A DNA stretch of 64,000 nucleotides. Origin: Epiperipatus broadwayi. Lineage: Eukaryota; Onychophora; Udeonychophora; Euonychophora; Peripatidae. The DNA lies in the NCBI GenBank assembly GCA_028023455.1, contig JAQFVV010000013.1:7210188-7274187 (forward strand), in the 5' to 3' direction. Below the pieces are notes generated by a model. The model saw only the letters and a program-made list of their open reading frames with translations. It ran no database searches and was not told the DNA's origin. Made by a program: the position numbers and the translations under genes. Below are positions 1-12,970 of this stretch, piece by piece (the first letter of the stretch is position 1; each line of letters opens with the position of its first letter).

Positions 1-763
1 AGATGGCCACTGAAGATGATGACCCGACAGGGCCGAGAAGGTTGGTGGATTTATACTCCATCATTTTTAGTTTCTCAGCGACGTGTAATATGTTTACAAT
101 CAGTTTTCTCAATAGTAACTAATCTCCTCTGTGACTCAAAATTCAGCCATTTTATACTTTTTCTTTATCGGTTGTTTTTGAAGATGCAACAGTAAGATAA
201 CATCCAAAAATAAATTCAAATCTATTTCCAGATTAGAAATAGATTTGACAACATGTTTTTAATAAAAGTATCTCTAATCTTAATCCCATTTTAAGTAAAA
301 ACTTTAATTAAAAATACCTTCCCCAGATTAAAACAATAGTGTTTCCAACCTTTAATTATTTTTAGACAATCAACTGTAGCATCTTCCATATTGGATTTTA
401 TAAAAATATACAGTTTAATAGAAAAAGTACTTTAAAAAGAAAAAGTTTAAAAAATGATGTATAATAACATATTTACAAAAAAAATCAATATTTTGTTAAT
501 ATTTTGCTCCTATATATATATATATTTGAGCCGCACATATGTAGTTTAATAAAAAAACTAATAATTAATAAAAAGAATCAATAATAATAAATATTGAAAG
601 TTAAACTATAAATTTAGGTGCGCATTCCAAACATATACATAAAAATATATATATACGACAAAAGGAGTGGGATGGGATATAGAGGTTTGAATACGGGTTA
701 GTAGGTAGAAACATGAAGCACAATCTTAAGCTAAGATTGACTGCTTCAATATATATATATATA
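1..763. other. AT-rich non-coding sequence
   Basis: I see no gene here. The sequence is very AT-rich, has many stops in all frames and carries short (AT)n tracts near 513-526 and 748-763. The second of these directly abuts the 5' end of the LTR element that follows. Confidence 0.6.
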
Positions 764-3700
764 TGCCAATTTGTATTTAAATTTGTTAAAGGCTTATAAA
801 AAGGAAATGTAGGCATGTGCATGTATGTATAGAAACAGTCAGAAACAATTAGCTTAGATTTACAAAATCTAGAAATTTCCCTAATGGATTAGATAAATAC
901 TTAAGTAATTTATATTAAATCTATTTAACTTTCTTTAATACTAGGTTTTTAAATCTGTAAAGGCAGGATGTTTAAACATATATAAATGTTTAACAGATTC
1001 TAGAACATTCTGGTAAAAGCAATTAAGTAATTGAAATTTAAGCTCCTTAAAATTCCTTAACATTATATTTTAATAAAATTGGTAAAGGCAGATTAATGAC
1101 AAGGCATAGATATGTTTATACATATTATTGAACCTGTATTTAATTAATAAAAAGTAAAATAGTATTGGTATCATCTGTTTAAAAGATAATGTTTACAGTA
1201 TTTGGCCTTATGATAAAAAGATGTTGATTGATGCATCATTACTGTAAGAAAAGCAAGTAGACAAAAGGTATTCAGAATTAGGAAATTTTTATGAATTAAT
1301 AAAAAGTATAGATTAAATTTTAAATAAGCTGATCAACATATTTTAATTAAAAACTCATCTGAATGTATTTTGTTGAAAAATAGTATAAATATTTATGTAA
1401 ATAGGAAATAATATTATTTTATGAAAACTTCTTCAAGCTTATTTCTCCAAAGTCATTTTAAGAGGTTCATTAATTATTTGGGTGGCTGGTAGAAGTAATA
1501 TATAATGCTAACCTATGACTAGAAGCTTATGTCTTTTTCCCCTTCATCATCTCAGGAGAGTGTCAGTTTCAAATACCAATGGAGTTTGAGAACTGCTTCC
1601 CATCTGAAGTCTGCTGACCAATTGTACTTGTGTGCCAATGCTTTTGCAATAATTAATGTATTCTGCCTATTCATCTACCATGCCTGAATTCAACAAATAT
1701 AAAGAAAAAGCTACTCAGTCAATTATGCCATCCTGTCATATGCTATTCCATCTCAAAAATTAACTATTAATATCTATGAAAAGAGCCATCCAGGACTAAG
1801 TGAATTTAAATTGCATCATGAAAGCTAAATGTTATTATATCTTCATACTATTCTTTATATCTTGCCATGTTTTCAAAATCTTTCATGAAGGTAGTTGTAG
1901 AAATGTTGAATTCATGCCATGAGATTTTTGCCACTGCAAAAAACCAGTAAAAACTTAAACAATTCATATGCATTTAGTGTTCCCTTTTTACTCTTATTAT
2001 TAATTTTATTATATTTTCATATTATACATATACATTTAACTAACATATGTGTTAAGAATGATCAAATATAGTGATATATGAGGTCATTATTAAGTCATAC
2101 ATAGTGATAGATTTAGATAGTGGAAAATCAAGGGCTTTCCTGAAAAAATATTTTCATTTCTTAAATTCCTTGAATCATCATAGTAAGAGAAATCTAATTA
2201 ATCAAAAGGACAGAGATGCTTCAATATCCTTTCCTCACATAGCTCGAAGATTTTGTTTTTCTATAATATAATCATTCAATCATTTCAATTAGATTTTTTA
2301 ACAAATATAAAATAAGTTAACTAATTTTAAAAATAATATTAAAAATAAATTTATATTTTTCAAAGAGACAAATATGTATGACATTTAATTTATATTAGCC
2401 TCAATAAGTTAAGATCAATTTTACGTGTTTAATTATAATTATATATCTCAATCTCAAACCTCTTAAGCTATTGTATAATGTATTTCTTGGTATGTATAAA
2501 AAAAAAACTTTAGGATAAATCTTCAATTAAGCAAGAATTTTTAGAATCGTTGGTTATTTATAAGCATTTATATTGGATGAGCTGATTAGGGATTAATGTT
2601 TTGGGTAAAAAATATATTACCATTTGTGCAAATTTATAATGTGGCTTTTCATCTTCTTTTTAGTAATGATTGTAATTGATTCAGAATTAATAAGTAAGAA
2701 TTATTTATGGCTCTTTCCTCATATAAATTGTGGTGCTGAGTTAATTATATAGATTTTTTATTACTTTTTTTTTATTCTACAGATAGGTGATCATTCATGC
2801 TTCATAAAAATATGCCTTTGTCAAGTCTTTGATAGATATGGACATGACAAGGTAGATATTTCTCTTGTAGTTTCATACTCAGATAATCATTGCTGTTATT
2901 AATAATATATTAATAATATATGTTATTAATGTAAGTGCAGATGAATTTCCTGCTTGATAGTGATAAGTTCATTACTGGTTATAGGAGCAGACATTTATTC
3001 CTGCTTCATATGACCCTTGATTGATGAAATTTTGAGCATGGCCTCATCAGGGTAGACATATCCCATCTCTGTTTTATCATTGGATATAATTTAATTTACA
3101 CATAACCTACTACTCTATTCAGTATCTTTAATGTATTTTAATGCCTGATATTACAAGTGTATTATCAGTCATAATTCTAAGTCAATGATTGTCATTTATT
3201 AATAATTGTGATTTTAGTATATAAGTAAAGACTTCCAGCTTCACCTTGCTTGCTTAAGAAGTAATTAATAGTTAAATTATGGTAAAATGTCCACCTTGAA
3301 GGTTATTAAAATATGTGAAATTTATAGTTCTTATATTGTATGTAAGCTTGCAATAATTATGATGTTTAGTCACTAATTCATTTTTTAACCTGTAAAAAAC
3401 ACAATAAAATCTTAGGTTTGAATCTAAACATATGAATTTTTATTTCACTTTATTCTATTTTGTTTTTTTTATTGTTACTAATAAATGTATATGCACATTA
3501 CCTCTTGCATTTATGTATTGTTTATCACAATTAGTCTTTTTTATTACTAAAAATCTCTTGCATCTCCTTAACCTCAGCAGAATATTAAAAAGGCATATAT
3601 GTCAACATCAGATGCAGTAGCCCTGTGAAAAATTATCATGAGGAAATAAATAATAAAGTTCAACTTTGTATTGTTTGTGGTAATGTTTATTTCAGTATTA

Positions 3701-3778
3701 CACATAGACATGGGAATTAATAATCATTGATTGGCTTTTATGATTAAGTTTGCTGGCTATACGTATCTGATCATTACA
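764..3778 (+). repeat. 5' LTR of element 1
   Basis: Starts TGCCAATTTG after an (AT)n tract and ends GATCATTACA, giving TG...CA ends. It matches 5993-8911 in order, for example TTAAAGGCTTATAAxAAGG at about 787 and 6084, the TAACAGATTCTAGAACA block near 990 and 6280, and the 'ATAATTATGATxTTTAGTC' block near 3352 and 8518. About 3 kb is long for an LTR. The short ORFs inside (such as 2071-2271 and 3432-3620) are not conserved in the partner LTR, so I do not call them genes. Confidence 0.7.
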
Positions 3779-3799
3779 TATACATATTTTTTTATAATC

Positions 3800-3816
3800 T
3801 GGTGCCCAATATGGAG
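3800..3816 (+). other. Putative primer-binding site of element 1 (tRNA-Lys-like)
   Basis: TGGTGCCCAATATGGAG closely resembles TGGCGCCCAACGTGGGG, the complement of the 3' end of an animal tRNA-Lys. It lies about 21 bp after the LTR end as I place it; the true LTR end could be nearer. A primer site here supports plus-strand orientation. Confidence 0.6.
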
Positions 3817-3990
3817 TTCATTACTTATACATACCCTGAATTAAAGTGAGTTTTTTTATCTTGTAATAAAATTTTATTTTGGCCAGTGTTACAAACAAGT
3901 TTACATTATTAGAATATATATATATATATATATGATAAACAAAACAAATTATAAATTTTGTAACTTGCTGTAGCTTGCATTGCATTTTAT

Positions 3991-4112
3991 GATCACTAGA
4001 TGGAGCTTTACCAATAGAGACAATTTGAAAGAGATATTGAATTCTATCTCTCTCAGTGTTTATGTAAACAAAACTTGACAGTGAGCTATTGGTAAAGCTC
4101 CATCTAGTGATC
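3991..4112. repeat. Short hairpin element with exact 27 bp arms
   Basis: Arms 3991-4017 and 4086-4112 are perfect inverted complements around a core GATGGAGCTTTACC. The right side also reads AGTGTTTATGTAAACAAA. Related words (GATGGCGCTTTACC, TTTACATAAAC) occur in the larger fold-back at 41034-42166, so this may be a short, diverged relative. It is inserted in the interior of LTR element 1 and is followed by an (AT)n tract. Confidence 0.7.
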
Positions 4113-4734
4113 ATATATATATGAGAAATTATCATTCCAAACAACAAAATTTAATTAATAAATAGAATTTTTTGTTGTGGTATCTTAGACACAAATGCTT
4201 ATTACTGATTAAACAGTTACATGAAGATAAATGTATATAGTTAACATATATATGTAAAATCAGAAAAAAAATTTATCACTTGGCAAGCTAGATTTGAAAG
4301 TCAACAGTTGATTTTTATTATAGTCTTATTTAATTTCAAAGTGTAGAGAGTGATCAACTTGAGCATTTTTTTTTTCTTTTGCAATGGGTTTGAATTTTGT
4401 TTTTATGTATGCATAATTTTATATATGTGTGTATATAATCAAATAGCAGTGTAGGACTTCATAGTAATGGATGGACAGGTTGGGACTTAAACAACAATCC
4501 TTCACTTGTATTATGGATGGGTGAGCTGACCAATTTAGTGGAGAATACAGAAAAAGAATTATTTTAATAATTTTAAATGATAGATCAAAACATGAATAAC
4601 AACATGAAGTTGTATAATAATACAGACAATACTATCTGAAGCCAGAAAATGAATAATTTAAAGTACAATGCCCAGAAATTACATTCAAGGAGCCCTATAA
4701 AGTCATATATACTCATGACCATGATATAAAAGAA

Positions 4735-4956
4735 ATGATAGAAATAATGAGAGAAACAAGAAAGGAGTCAGAACAAAGGCAATTAAAATTTGACCAAATG
4801 ATGAGAGAAATTAGAAAAGAGTTGCAAGAAGTAATGATAAAAATAGAACAAAAGGCAGAACAAATAGACCAAAGGCTCATAGAAATGTTAAAAAGTCTAA
4901 TCCATGTAACACAAAAAGAGTATCAGAAATATGATACTACAGAAATAAAAGTATAA
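4735..4956 (+). pseudogene. Coiled-coil gag-like fragment of element 1
   Basis: The ORF of 73 residues is almost entirely Glu, Lys, Arg, Gln, Met and Ile in a heptad-like pattern (MIEIMRETRKES near the start, MMREIRKELQEVMIKIEQ in the middle), so it is predicted to be a coiled coil. The same frame runs on after one stop (TAA at 4954) with ETFLQTENDEYEIDIIATNN, and is open upstream to about 4690. It is therefore a decayed longer ORF and not a small gene. Its position between the primer site and polypurine tract is where gag lies in LTR retrotransposons. The similar segments in elements 2 (about 16186) and 3 (about 54200, minus) support a shared structural protein. No zinc knuckle is seen. Calling it gag is inference from position and its relatives. 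Confidence 0.5.
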
Positions 4957-5967
4957 GAAATCAAAACAGAAACATTCTTACAAACAGAAAATGATGAATA
5001 TGAAATAGATATTATTGCCACAAATAATCTAGAATAACATAGCACATATCTGGTGCAAGATTATTGTCACAAACATGATCTTAATGAAATAGAAAATGGC
5101 ACTCAACAAAAAAGATAAAAAAATAAAAGATGACACTCAGAAAAGATTAAGCTATAAAAGGAATTAGAGCTGAATGTGGAGCCCTTACTTATGGATGTAA
5201 ACTCTGGTCATACCTACTATCATAATGTGTATTCCTATTTATAAAATAGGTCTACTATATTCCATTATCAGATTGAGGGTAACATCATCAGTTTTTATGA
5301 TGCAAGGAATAACATACTGAAGAGATACCAAAATAAGTACCATCTTCCAGTGTCTTTTACATTTTTAAAGAAAAGAACAGGAAATAGATATATACCCTTA
5401 TTCTCATTACTGTCCATTATAAAAACAAAATTTTTACTACCTGCTTAGTTTATTGGAACTGAGTCAGCCTGGGATCAACCTTGTGTTGAGAAAATTATAT
5501 TTTACAAATCTAATGTACATCAGCTGATTAGGAAATATATAAGGAATTGTAATTATATAAAAAACTTTCTAACCAGGCTGCATAAAGTCTCTAAAAATAG
5601 GACTGGGAGGAAAAAGCCATATCACCCAGATTGGATACAGTCATCAAGTTTAGTGATCATGTGAAGGAACCACCTGACAGAATAATATGATTGTGAAAGC
5701 AGCACCCAGTTGCACTCCAAAGTGTATACTTTCTACTTGGAATTGGACCATGATACAAGGCAGTACTTTAGATTTAAGAAGAGCAACAGAACCCACCATG
5801 AATGATATCTTTTTGTGTCTTGATTATCAAAAAAATATTGCATCTCATTCCATTATATTTTTTGTAATTATATATTCATTTACTAATATAGTTTTTTGTG
5901 TAATAATTGATTGAAGTTGGTTGACCATTCAGATAAACAAAAGCATTTCTTTTAGTTTTTCTGCTGG
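4957..5967 (+). other. Interior of element 1, unassigned
   Basis: The interior sequence is slightly less AT-rich than the flanks. No frame stays open with recognisable polymerase motifs. The ORF at 5687-5914 (75 codons) has no recognisable motif and runs into AT-rich sequence, so I do not call it. Confidence 0.5.
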
Positions 5968-5985
5968 CTGGAGGGATCTGCAGCT
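5968..5985 (+). other. Putative polypurine tract of element 1
   Basis: GGCTGGAGGGATCTGCAG precedes the right LTR and resembles the tract GATGGAGGGCAGTGG of element 2. It is degenerate, and the call rests on its position and that similarity. Confidence 0.4.
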
Positions 5986-5992
5986 ATATATA

Positions 5993-8911
5993 TGCTTACA
6001 TATATATCCTTTATTCTAATTTAGATTTAAATATTTTAAATCCTGTTCAAGGGAAAATAAAAATTTATTTTATTAAAAATATATTAAAGGCTTATAAGAA
6101 GGAAATGTAAGCATGTGTATGTAGAAAGGGTTAGAAACAATTAGCTTAGGTTTACAAAATCTGGAAAAATTCCTTAAAAGATTAGATAAATAATTAGATA
6201 ATTTAAATTAAATCTATTTAACTTTCTTTAATATTAAATTTTTAAGTTAAAGGCAAGATGTTTAAGCATATATAAATATTTAACAGATTCTAGAACAATC
6301 TGGTAAAAACAAGTAATTTAAATTTAAGCTACTCAAAATTCCTAAACATTATATTTTAATAAATTCATAAACGCATATTAATTACAAACCCATATCTAAT
6401 TAATAAAAATAAAATAATATTGGTCTCATCTATTTAAAAGATATTGTTTACAATATTTGACCTTATGGTAAAAAGGTGTTGATTGGTATGCAAGTAGGCA
6501 AAAGGTATTTGCAATTTGGAAAATTTTACTAATTAATAAGAAGTAAAGGACTAAATATTTGATGAGCTGATCAAAATTATTATTGGCAAAAATATTTTTA
6601 ATTAAAATTAATTCAGGTGTTTTTGTTGAAAATTGTATAAATACTTATGTAAATGGAAAATGAAGGTTCTTTTATGAAAAATTCTTCTAGCTTGTCAACA
6701 AGATCTCTCTCCAAAGTAAGTATTCATTAATCATTTGGGTGCTAGAAATCATATATAATGCTAACTGTGAATAGGAGCTTGTATCTACTTTTCCTTCACC
6801 ATCTCAGGGGAGAGCGAGTTTGGAATCTTGATGGATTTTGTAACTTGCTACCTATCTAAAGTCTGATGACCAATTCTACTTGTGTGACAATGCTTCTACA
6901 ATAATATACATACACAATCTGCTAATATGCTGTGCCTGCATTCACAAGTCAGTTATGTTACCCTGTCATATGCTATTCCATACGAATCAGCTTGTTTCCA
7001 GAATTAACTATTAAAATCTGAGAAATGGGCCACCCAGAAGAGCTATGCATCATTATATCTACACACTGCTCTTCATACCTTGCCATGTTTTTAAATGCTT
7101 TGCAAAGTGTAAAAACATTGAACTATAAGATCTCTGTATTCCCAAAGACCACTAAAAACTTAAACAATTTTTATGCATTTGGTGGTCTCTTTCTACTTTT
7201 ATTATACAATTTTGTTTGTATTATATTTTACTTTAATGTTATACATATACATTTAAATAACCTATATTTGTTGATAAATGATTTAATATATTACTATTTG
7301 CAGTCATTCTTAAGTCATACAAATGTGATAGATTTAGATACTGATCAAAGTGATGAAGGACATTTTTATAAAAATATTTCCATTTTTTAAATTCCTAAAA
7401 TCAACTTGCTAAAAGAATGCTAATTAATCAAAGATGCAGAAGCATTTCAATCTCTCTTCCTCACCTCGCTCAAAGATTTTATTTTTCTATAATACAATTA
7501 TTCAAGCATTTTAATTAGGCTTTTTAGCCAATGTAAAATAAGTTGAACTAGTTTTAAAAACAATATTAAAAATAAAAGTTTATTTGTAATTTTCAAAGGG
7601 ACAAATATATGTTATTTAATTTATATTAGCCATGATAAGTTAAAGTCAATTTTAAGTAAATGTTTAATTATAATTATATATCTTAATCACAGACTTCTCA
7701 AATTATCATATAATGTATTTCTTGGTATGATCCTTAGGATGGATTTTCAATTAAGCAGGGATTATTAGAATCTTTTATTATTTATAAAGTATTTATATTA
7801 AGTGAGCCAATTATGTATCAATGTACTGAGTTAATGTGGCTATTCACACTTGCTTTCTTTTTAGTAATCATATTAATTGCTAGAGCTTTAATAATTAAGA
7901 CTCTTTTCTTATATAAATTGCATTGCTAGGTTATTTATATAGTTTTTTAATAATTTATGTTTTGTTCTATAGACAGATGTTCATTTCTGCATGGTAGAAA
8001 TGAATTGGTCAAATGTCTCTAGATATGGTCATGCCTAGGTGGGTTGTCCTTTCATATTTTTATACTCAGATAATTTTCACTGTTGTTATTAATATTATTA
8101 GTGCAGATGAATTTCCTGATTAATAGTGATAAGTATATTACTGGTTATAAAAGCAGATCTTCATTTCTGCTTCATATGATCCTCATCTGATGAATTTTCT
8201 GAGTATTGCTTCACCAAAGCATACATATCTCATCTCTGTTTCATCATAAAATATAATTCCATTTCTATATAATCTTGCACCATATTCAGTATTTTAACAT
8301 GTTTTAATGACTGATATTATAAATGTGTTATCAGTCATAATTCTAAGTCAATGGTGAATTTATTAATAATTGTGATTTTAATGTACATAAATAAATACTC
8401 CCAGTTTTTTCCTGGTTAATTAAGAAGTAATTAATAGTTAAATCACTGTAGGATGTCCACATCAGTGGTTATTAAAACATGTGAAGCCTATTGTCATATA
8501 TTGTATGTAAGCTAGCAATAATTATGATATTTAGTCACTAATTTATTTTTTAATCTGTAAGAAATGCAATAAAATCTTAGATTTAAATGTAGACTTATGA
8601 ACTTTTATTTCACTTTATTCTATTTTTTTATTATCTATATACACATTACCTTTCACAATTGTTTCTTTTTTACTATAATTAGCATTTTTTAGTTTTAAAA
8701 ATCTTTCATAGCTCCTGGATTTCAAAAGGATATAAGAAAAGGGCATATATGTCAATTTCAAATATAGTAGTCATGTGAAAAATTATCATGAGGGCATAAA
8801 TAATGTTTGACTTTGTATTGTTTGTCATAATATTTATATTAATGTTACACACAAACATGTGAGTTAGTGGTTATAATTAGTTTTACTATCTATACATATC
8901 TGAACATTACA
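5993..8911 (+). repeat. 3' LTR of element 1
   Basis: Begins TGCTTACATA and ends GAACATTACA against an (AT)n tract. It is homologous throughout to 764-3778 but lacks several short stretches and has many substitutions. The ORF at 7025-7390 (121 codons) is a by-product of AT-rich sequence and is not preserved in the partner LTR. Confidence 0.7.
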
Positions 8912-10553
8912 ATATATATATATTGAGATGCTTGCCTATGTATCGACTGGCTAAGCAAACTTAATTTTAATTCAAGTTGTGTTTTTTTTATTTAAATTGT
9001 ATTTTAGTGAGTACAGTATTATATATATATGCGAACACTAATAATAAAAAGATTTTAAAATTAGTGGTCTATTTTAATGTAACAATTTTTATAAAAAAAG
9101 TGAACTTTGTAACCAAATTTTATTATCTTTCTGTTAAAAATATTCTATAATGTTTAAAATCAGTGCTCAATCTGTAAAATTTTCTCTTTATCAAATCTAA
9201 TCCTTTTCATTAATTAAGAGTTTAACAAAAATATAGTTTTGTTTCCATTAATCATTGTGATCTAAAAAATCCTTTAATTAATGCAATTAATTAAAAATTT
9301 ATTAGTGTAAATTTGCTGGCGTATTTTAGTAGAAAGTTTAATCACTGGTTTGCTGATTGAGAGGAATCTTTAAATTCCTAAATGGGACAAACAATGAGAG
9401 GTGTGTCTATATAAAGGACCAACTAAAAATTATTAATGAGTCTATTCCAGTCTTTTCTATTACATTTTATTCTGCTAACTTTATTAGAATCTGTTAATCT
9501 AACTTGTATGTTTGACCTACCATGTTATATGTGCGCATCTAGTAAAAGAACTCATAACTCACCCCAGTTGGCATATCTGAAGCCCTATGTGGCTAAGGCA
9601 CCCAAATAATAAACTCCTCTTCAGCAAGAATCATTTTATAACCATCACATGACAAATTTTCCTGCTAATTGACCTTACAAACCAGCCAACTGCAACATTC
9701 TACAATTCATAATAGGAAAGCATTTCTCACCAAGCAAAAAACAATGACCCCATGAAAGTATATTAATATGCCAAGAGTATATACACATTTGAAAATAATA
9801 TGTACAAAAGTAAGAGATCTCCACCCACATCAATATAGACTGATAGTAAAATCTTTTCATTAACTATTTCTATTATATATATTAGTAAGCCAATGATATA
9901 AGGGTGTAGGTAATTTTTTTTATTAATTTCTATATTTATACTCATATATTTCTTAAGGTATAACTTGTTTTATATTTCAAGTTTATTGATCTTAGCCTTT
10001 CATATATATATATATTGTAAATTATAAAAATTTCTGATTTCAACCTTTAATTTCTCTGACAGTTGACAAATTGGTTAATACAATGCTATAGCTTTCCAGA
10101 ATCATTTATTTTTTACTTTTAAAATTAAGGGTTATTAAAAAGAATCTTAGAGCAGATTTCCCACCCCATCCAATTTCATCATTGTTCTCTGAGCAAAAGT
10201 AAAAAAAGTCTTGTAAGTTAGATTTAAAGAAAAAAGAAACTCTTGATTAATATTTTTAATGTGTTTTAATTAATAATGTATCAGAATGTGACATATTCAT
10301 TTTTACTTGATGTACATGGATATGTGTATAATAATTTTTTTATATATAATGTTAAACTATTAAAGTAATGGCAGGTTTTCTTATGTGTTTATATCATACA
10401 TATATGGAAAAAAAGATTGTTCTGCTTGTGTGTGCATGCATATAAATGATCCTTTTTAGATACCATGGTATGGTTTATTTATCTATTTGTCCTTTTATTT
10501 ATTTCTATTTAGCATTGGGTTCAGCTAAATTTTTGCCCATGCTCATGTATATA
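8912..10553. other. AT-rich non-coding region with a possible old LTR remnant
   Basis: No gene is recognised. Around 9400-9700 a TATA box, a less AT-rich stretch and a polyadenylation-like AATAATAAA at about 9605 occur in the order expected of an LTR, but I could not find both ends. An (AT)n tract lies at about 10001-10016. The overlapping ORFs at 9675-9945 on the minus strand look random. Confidence 0.4.
9408..9416 (+). promoter_or_regulatory. TATA box, possible retroelement promoter
   Basis: TATATAAAG is followed by GACCAACTAAAA and, about 30-40 bp on, TCTATTCCAGTC. It resembles the TATA-containing promoters in the LTRs of elements 2 and 3. Function is inferred. Confidence 0.35.
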
Positions 10554-11755
10554 CACCTGGGTCTCTTTTTACGCGGACTTATTTAACACGATTTTGAAGT
10601 TACGCGATTTGTGTTTCACTGGAAGTCGACTTCCGATAATGTGCTATTACTTTAAATAATAAATTTCATGCACTTATGTCATATTGAAAGTAATAGCACA
10701 TTATTGGAATTCGACTTTCATCTTAGTAATTTCAATATTTTCAGTGTTTTATAATAGTAAGATTTTATGCAATAATGAAATTAAAATCATGATTTCCACC
10801 TTTTATATATACACACATTAAATTTTACAAGATTATAATGTAAATTTGTTCAAACATTGTGCGTGTTAATTTTGCATTTTAAATCACATTCTGTTTTTGC
10901 TTTTTAAAAAAAGAACATAATCAATTATTAATCATTTAGTGTCCACAAGTTTATTTTTAAAAGGTCAGTAATAGCAGTGGGCACAATTAAAAATTAAAAT
11001 CTGATTTTTAATTGTAATTAACAATTTAAAAATTATGGGTGACTTGAAATTAATGTGATGTAAAATGAAATTTGATTTTTAAACAGAATTGAAAATTAAA
11101 GACAAAAATAAGAATTTAATTTTTAGTTGTTTGTTTTAATTAAATTTTTCCCAGCAGTGGTGAATAAATGTCTTTTTATTATCATAAGTCTAAGTTCATA
11201 AACAATTAATAAAATCATTGTCATCATCAACCGAAAACCATTAACACAACATGAGAGTAAACTTGGCACTAGTTGTATTTCCTCTTGTGAGAATAATTGC
11301 TGAGATATTCTTGACTTTGTTTAAGGAGAAGCCAAATACATTACATCACATCACATGAGAATCTGATTTTTTACTAGTTTACAAATGAACGTGTTTTGGG
11401 GCAAATAACAATAATAATTAAAACGTGTATAAAAAAATATAAATTACTGTACTGTAAATTATGCATAAAAATATATTATTTTAAATAAAATTAAATATTA
11501 TAGTTAAAAAAAGTTTGTCTTGTATCAATTTTTTTCAAATTTGGAATTTTTTATTAGTCATATTTTATTTCCTTATTTTTTTTGCGCATGAATTTTAAAG
11601 TAATTTTATATTGGTGCTTTGCTTTTACGCGAATTTTGAAAAATCACAGACCGCATCTCCCCTTTTTCAATGTAAGTTACGTCTATTTTTTGCACAATTT
11701 CATTTGCGAGTGTTTTCTGAGGAACCTATCTATCGCGTAAAATGAGACCCAGGTG
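10554..11755. mobile_element. Non-autonomous pogo/Tigger-like DNA transposon with TA flanks
   Basis: The element starts CACCTGGGTCTC and ends with its exact complement GAGACCCAGGTG. It is flanked on both sides by TA (10552-10553 and 11756-11757), the target duplication of the Tc1/mariner/pogo superfamily. Next to the termini on both sides lie TTTTACGCG-type words (TTTTTACGCGG on the left, CGCGTAAAA on the right), like the subterminal repeats of Tigger/pogo elements. The 1202 bp contain no transposase ORF, so it would depend on a transposase made elsewhere. The family name is inferred from the ends and TA duplication. A smaller hairpin is nested inside at 10622-10718. Confidence 0.72.
10622..10718. 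repeat. Nested inverted repeat in the pogo-like element
   Basis: Arms of about 32 bp (10622-10653 and 10687-10718) with two or three mismatches share GTGCTATTACTTT and AAAGTAATAGCAC around a 33 bp loop. It could be a separate small insertion or part of the element's subterminal structure. Confidence 0.65.
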
Positions 11756-11786
11756 TATATATATATATTATCTGGTTAAACCTGTG

Positions 11787-11909
11787 TTACTAAGGATCTA
11801 TTTATTATTGTTCATGTTGGGTCAAGTGTAGTACAGATTCCCATGCCTTTATATATATTTTTGTTTGTAATTAATATGGATTACTAAGGATCTATTTATT
11901 ATTGTTCAT
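11787..11909 (+). repeat. Direct repeat, 29 bp, spaced 94 bp
   Basis: The 29 bp word beginning TTACTAAGGATC and ending TTGTTCAT occurs at 11787-11815 and again at 11881-11909 without mismatch. The 65 bp between is unique. I see no function. Confidence 0.75.
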
Positions 11910-12450
11910 TATATGTTCCATCTTGTGGGAAGTCTTGCATCATTTATGAGCCATGCTATAAAAAGTCAGCATGTGTGAGCTTATCTGATAATAAAGACTG
12001 CCTATGTTTAATTATCTGATAATGTTTTATGGGAATATTTGCACATATCTGCAATTGTCAAGCATTATTTAATTAATAAAATTAATTCAAAAGAGAGAAT
12101 CAAACAATCAACTGTCAAATACATTAAATACTTCCATAAAAGGGTTTTTATTAAATTTTAATATGATTAAGCTAACTATAGTTCAACCCATCCTTTAATG
12201 TGAACTATTTATTTATGTTTTTATTTTACTATTATTAATAAATGTTGTTTATGGTTGTCTGCTCTACCATTTTTTTTATTTTACCAAGAATCTCTATTTT
12301 CCCTGATATAACAGAAATAATTAATTTATATATAGGTGAGCAGCTATGTAGGCACTTGTGATGAATATCCATGTCAACCAAAAGTAAATATTCTAAGCTA
12401 GAGGCCTATTGGTGTCCTATGTTAAAGGATATTAGGTGAAGGCTGTCTGG

Positions 12451-12487
<37 letters not shown>

Positions 12488-12970
12488 AGCGGGTGTACTC
12501 GTTACCCGTATACTTATATATATCCTCTCCTTATCTAATCAGAATATTGATAAGAGAACTCGTATCTTTCTCACAGCATATTTATGGACGTCAGTTTTTT
12601 TTTTATTTTAGACTCCAAGCGCCAAACTTACTTTTTACATAAGTATTATGCTGGAAGATCAGAATACAATTGGATAGGGCCACACCCTAGCTAGTACTCA
12701 GGCTGGCAATAAACCGTGAAAATGTACGGGGGACTCATCATCTCTTACAAAAACCGAACCAATGCCTAAATTTGTGGACTATCTTTATGAGTTAAATAAT
12801 AAAAAAAATATACATGTAATACAAGCTTTAAAATAGCACCTTTTATTATAATTTTCCCTTTTTTCTTTTGAAAATATTTTTATCCCCCCACATTTTTACA
12901 TAAACTAAGAAAACATACATATATACTTGTTTTCAACTGAATAAGAAACGAACGTATGTACAGACAAAAT

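Larger units (their letters stand above)
764..8911 (+). mobile_element. LTR element 1: degraded non-autonomous LTR retrotransposon with ~3 kb LTRs
   Basis: Two long direct repeats (764-3778 and 5993-8911) match along their whole length with many substitutions and small indels. They flank an interior of about 2.2 kb. Directly after the left repeat lies a lysine-tRNA-like primer site (TGGTGCCCAATATGGAG, 3800-3816). Just before the right repeat is a short purine tract (GGCTGGAGGGATCTGCAG). Each outer end abuts an (AT)n tract. The interior encodes one charged coiled-coil-like segment (4735-4956), and I recognise no protease, reverse transcriptase, RNase H or integrase. The direct repeats and primer site are seen; the call as a LARD-like element mobilised in trans is inference. 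By eye the LTRs are the most diverged of the three elements, so this is probably the oldest. Confidence 0.72.

Noticed and set aside
7025-7390. 121-codon ORF
   Set aside because: It lies in an LTR, is not preserved in the partner LTR, and has an AT-driven composition without motifs.
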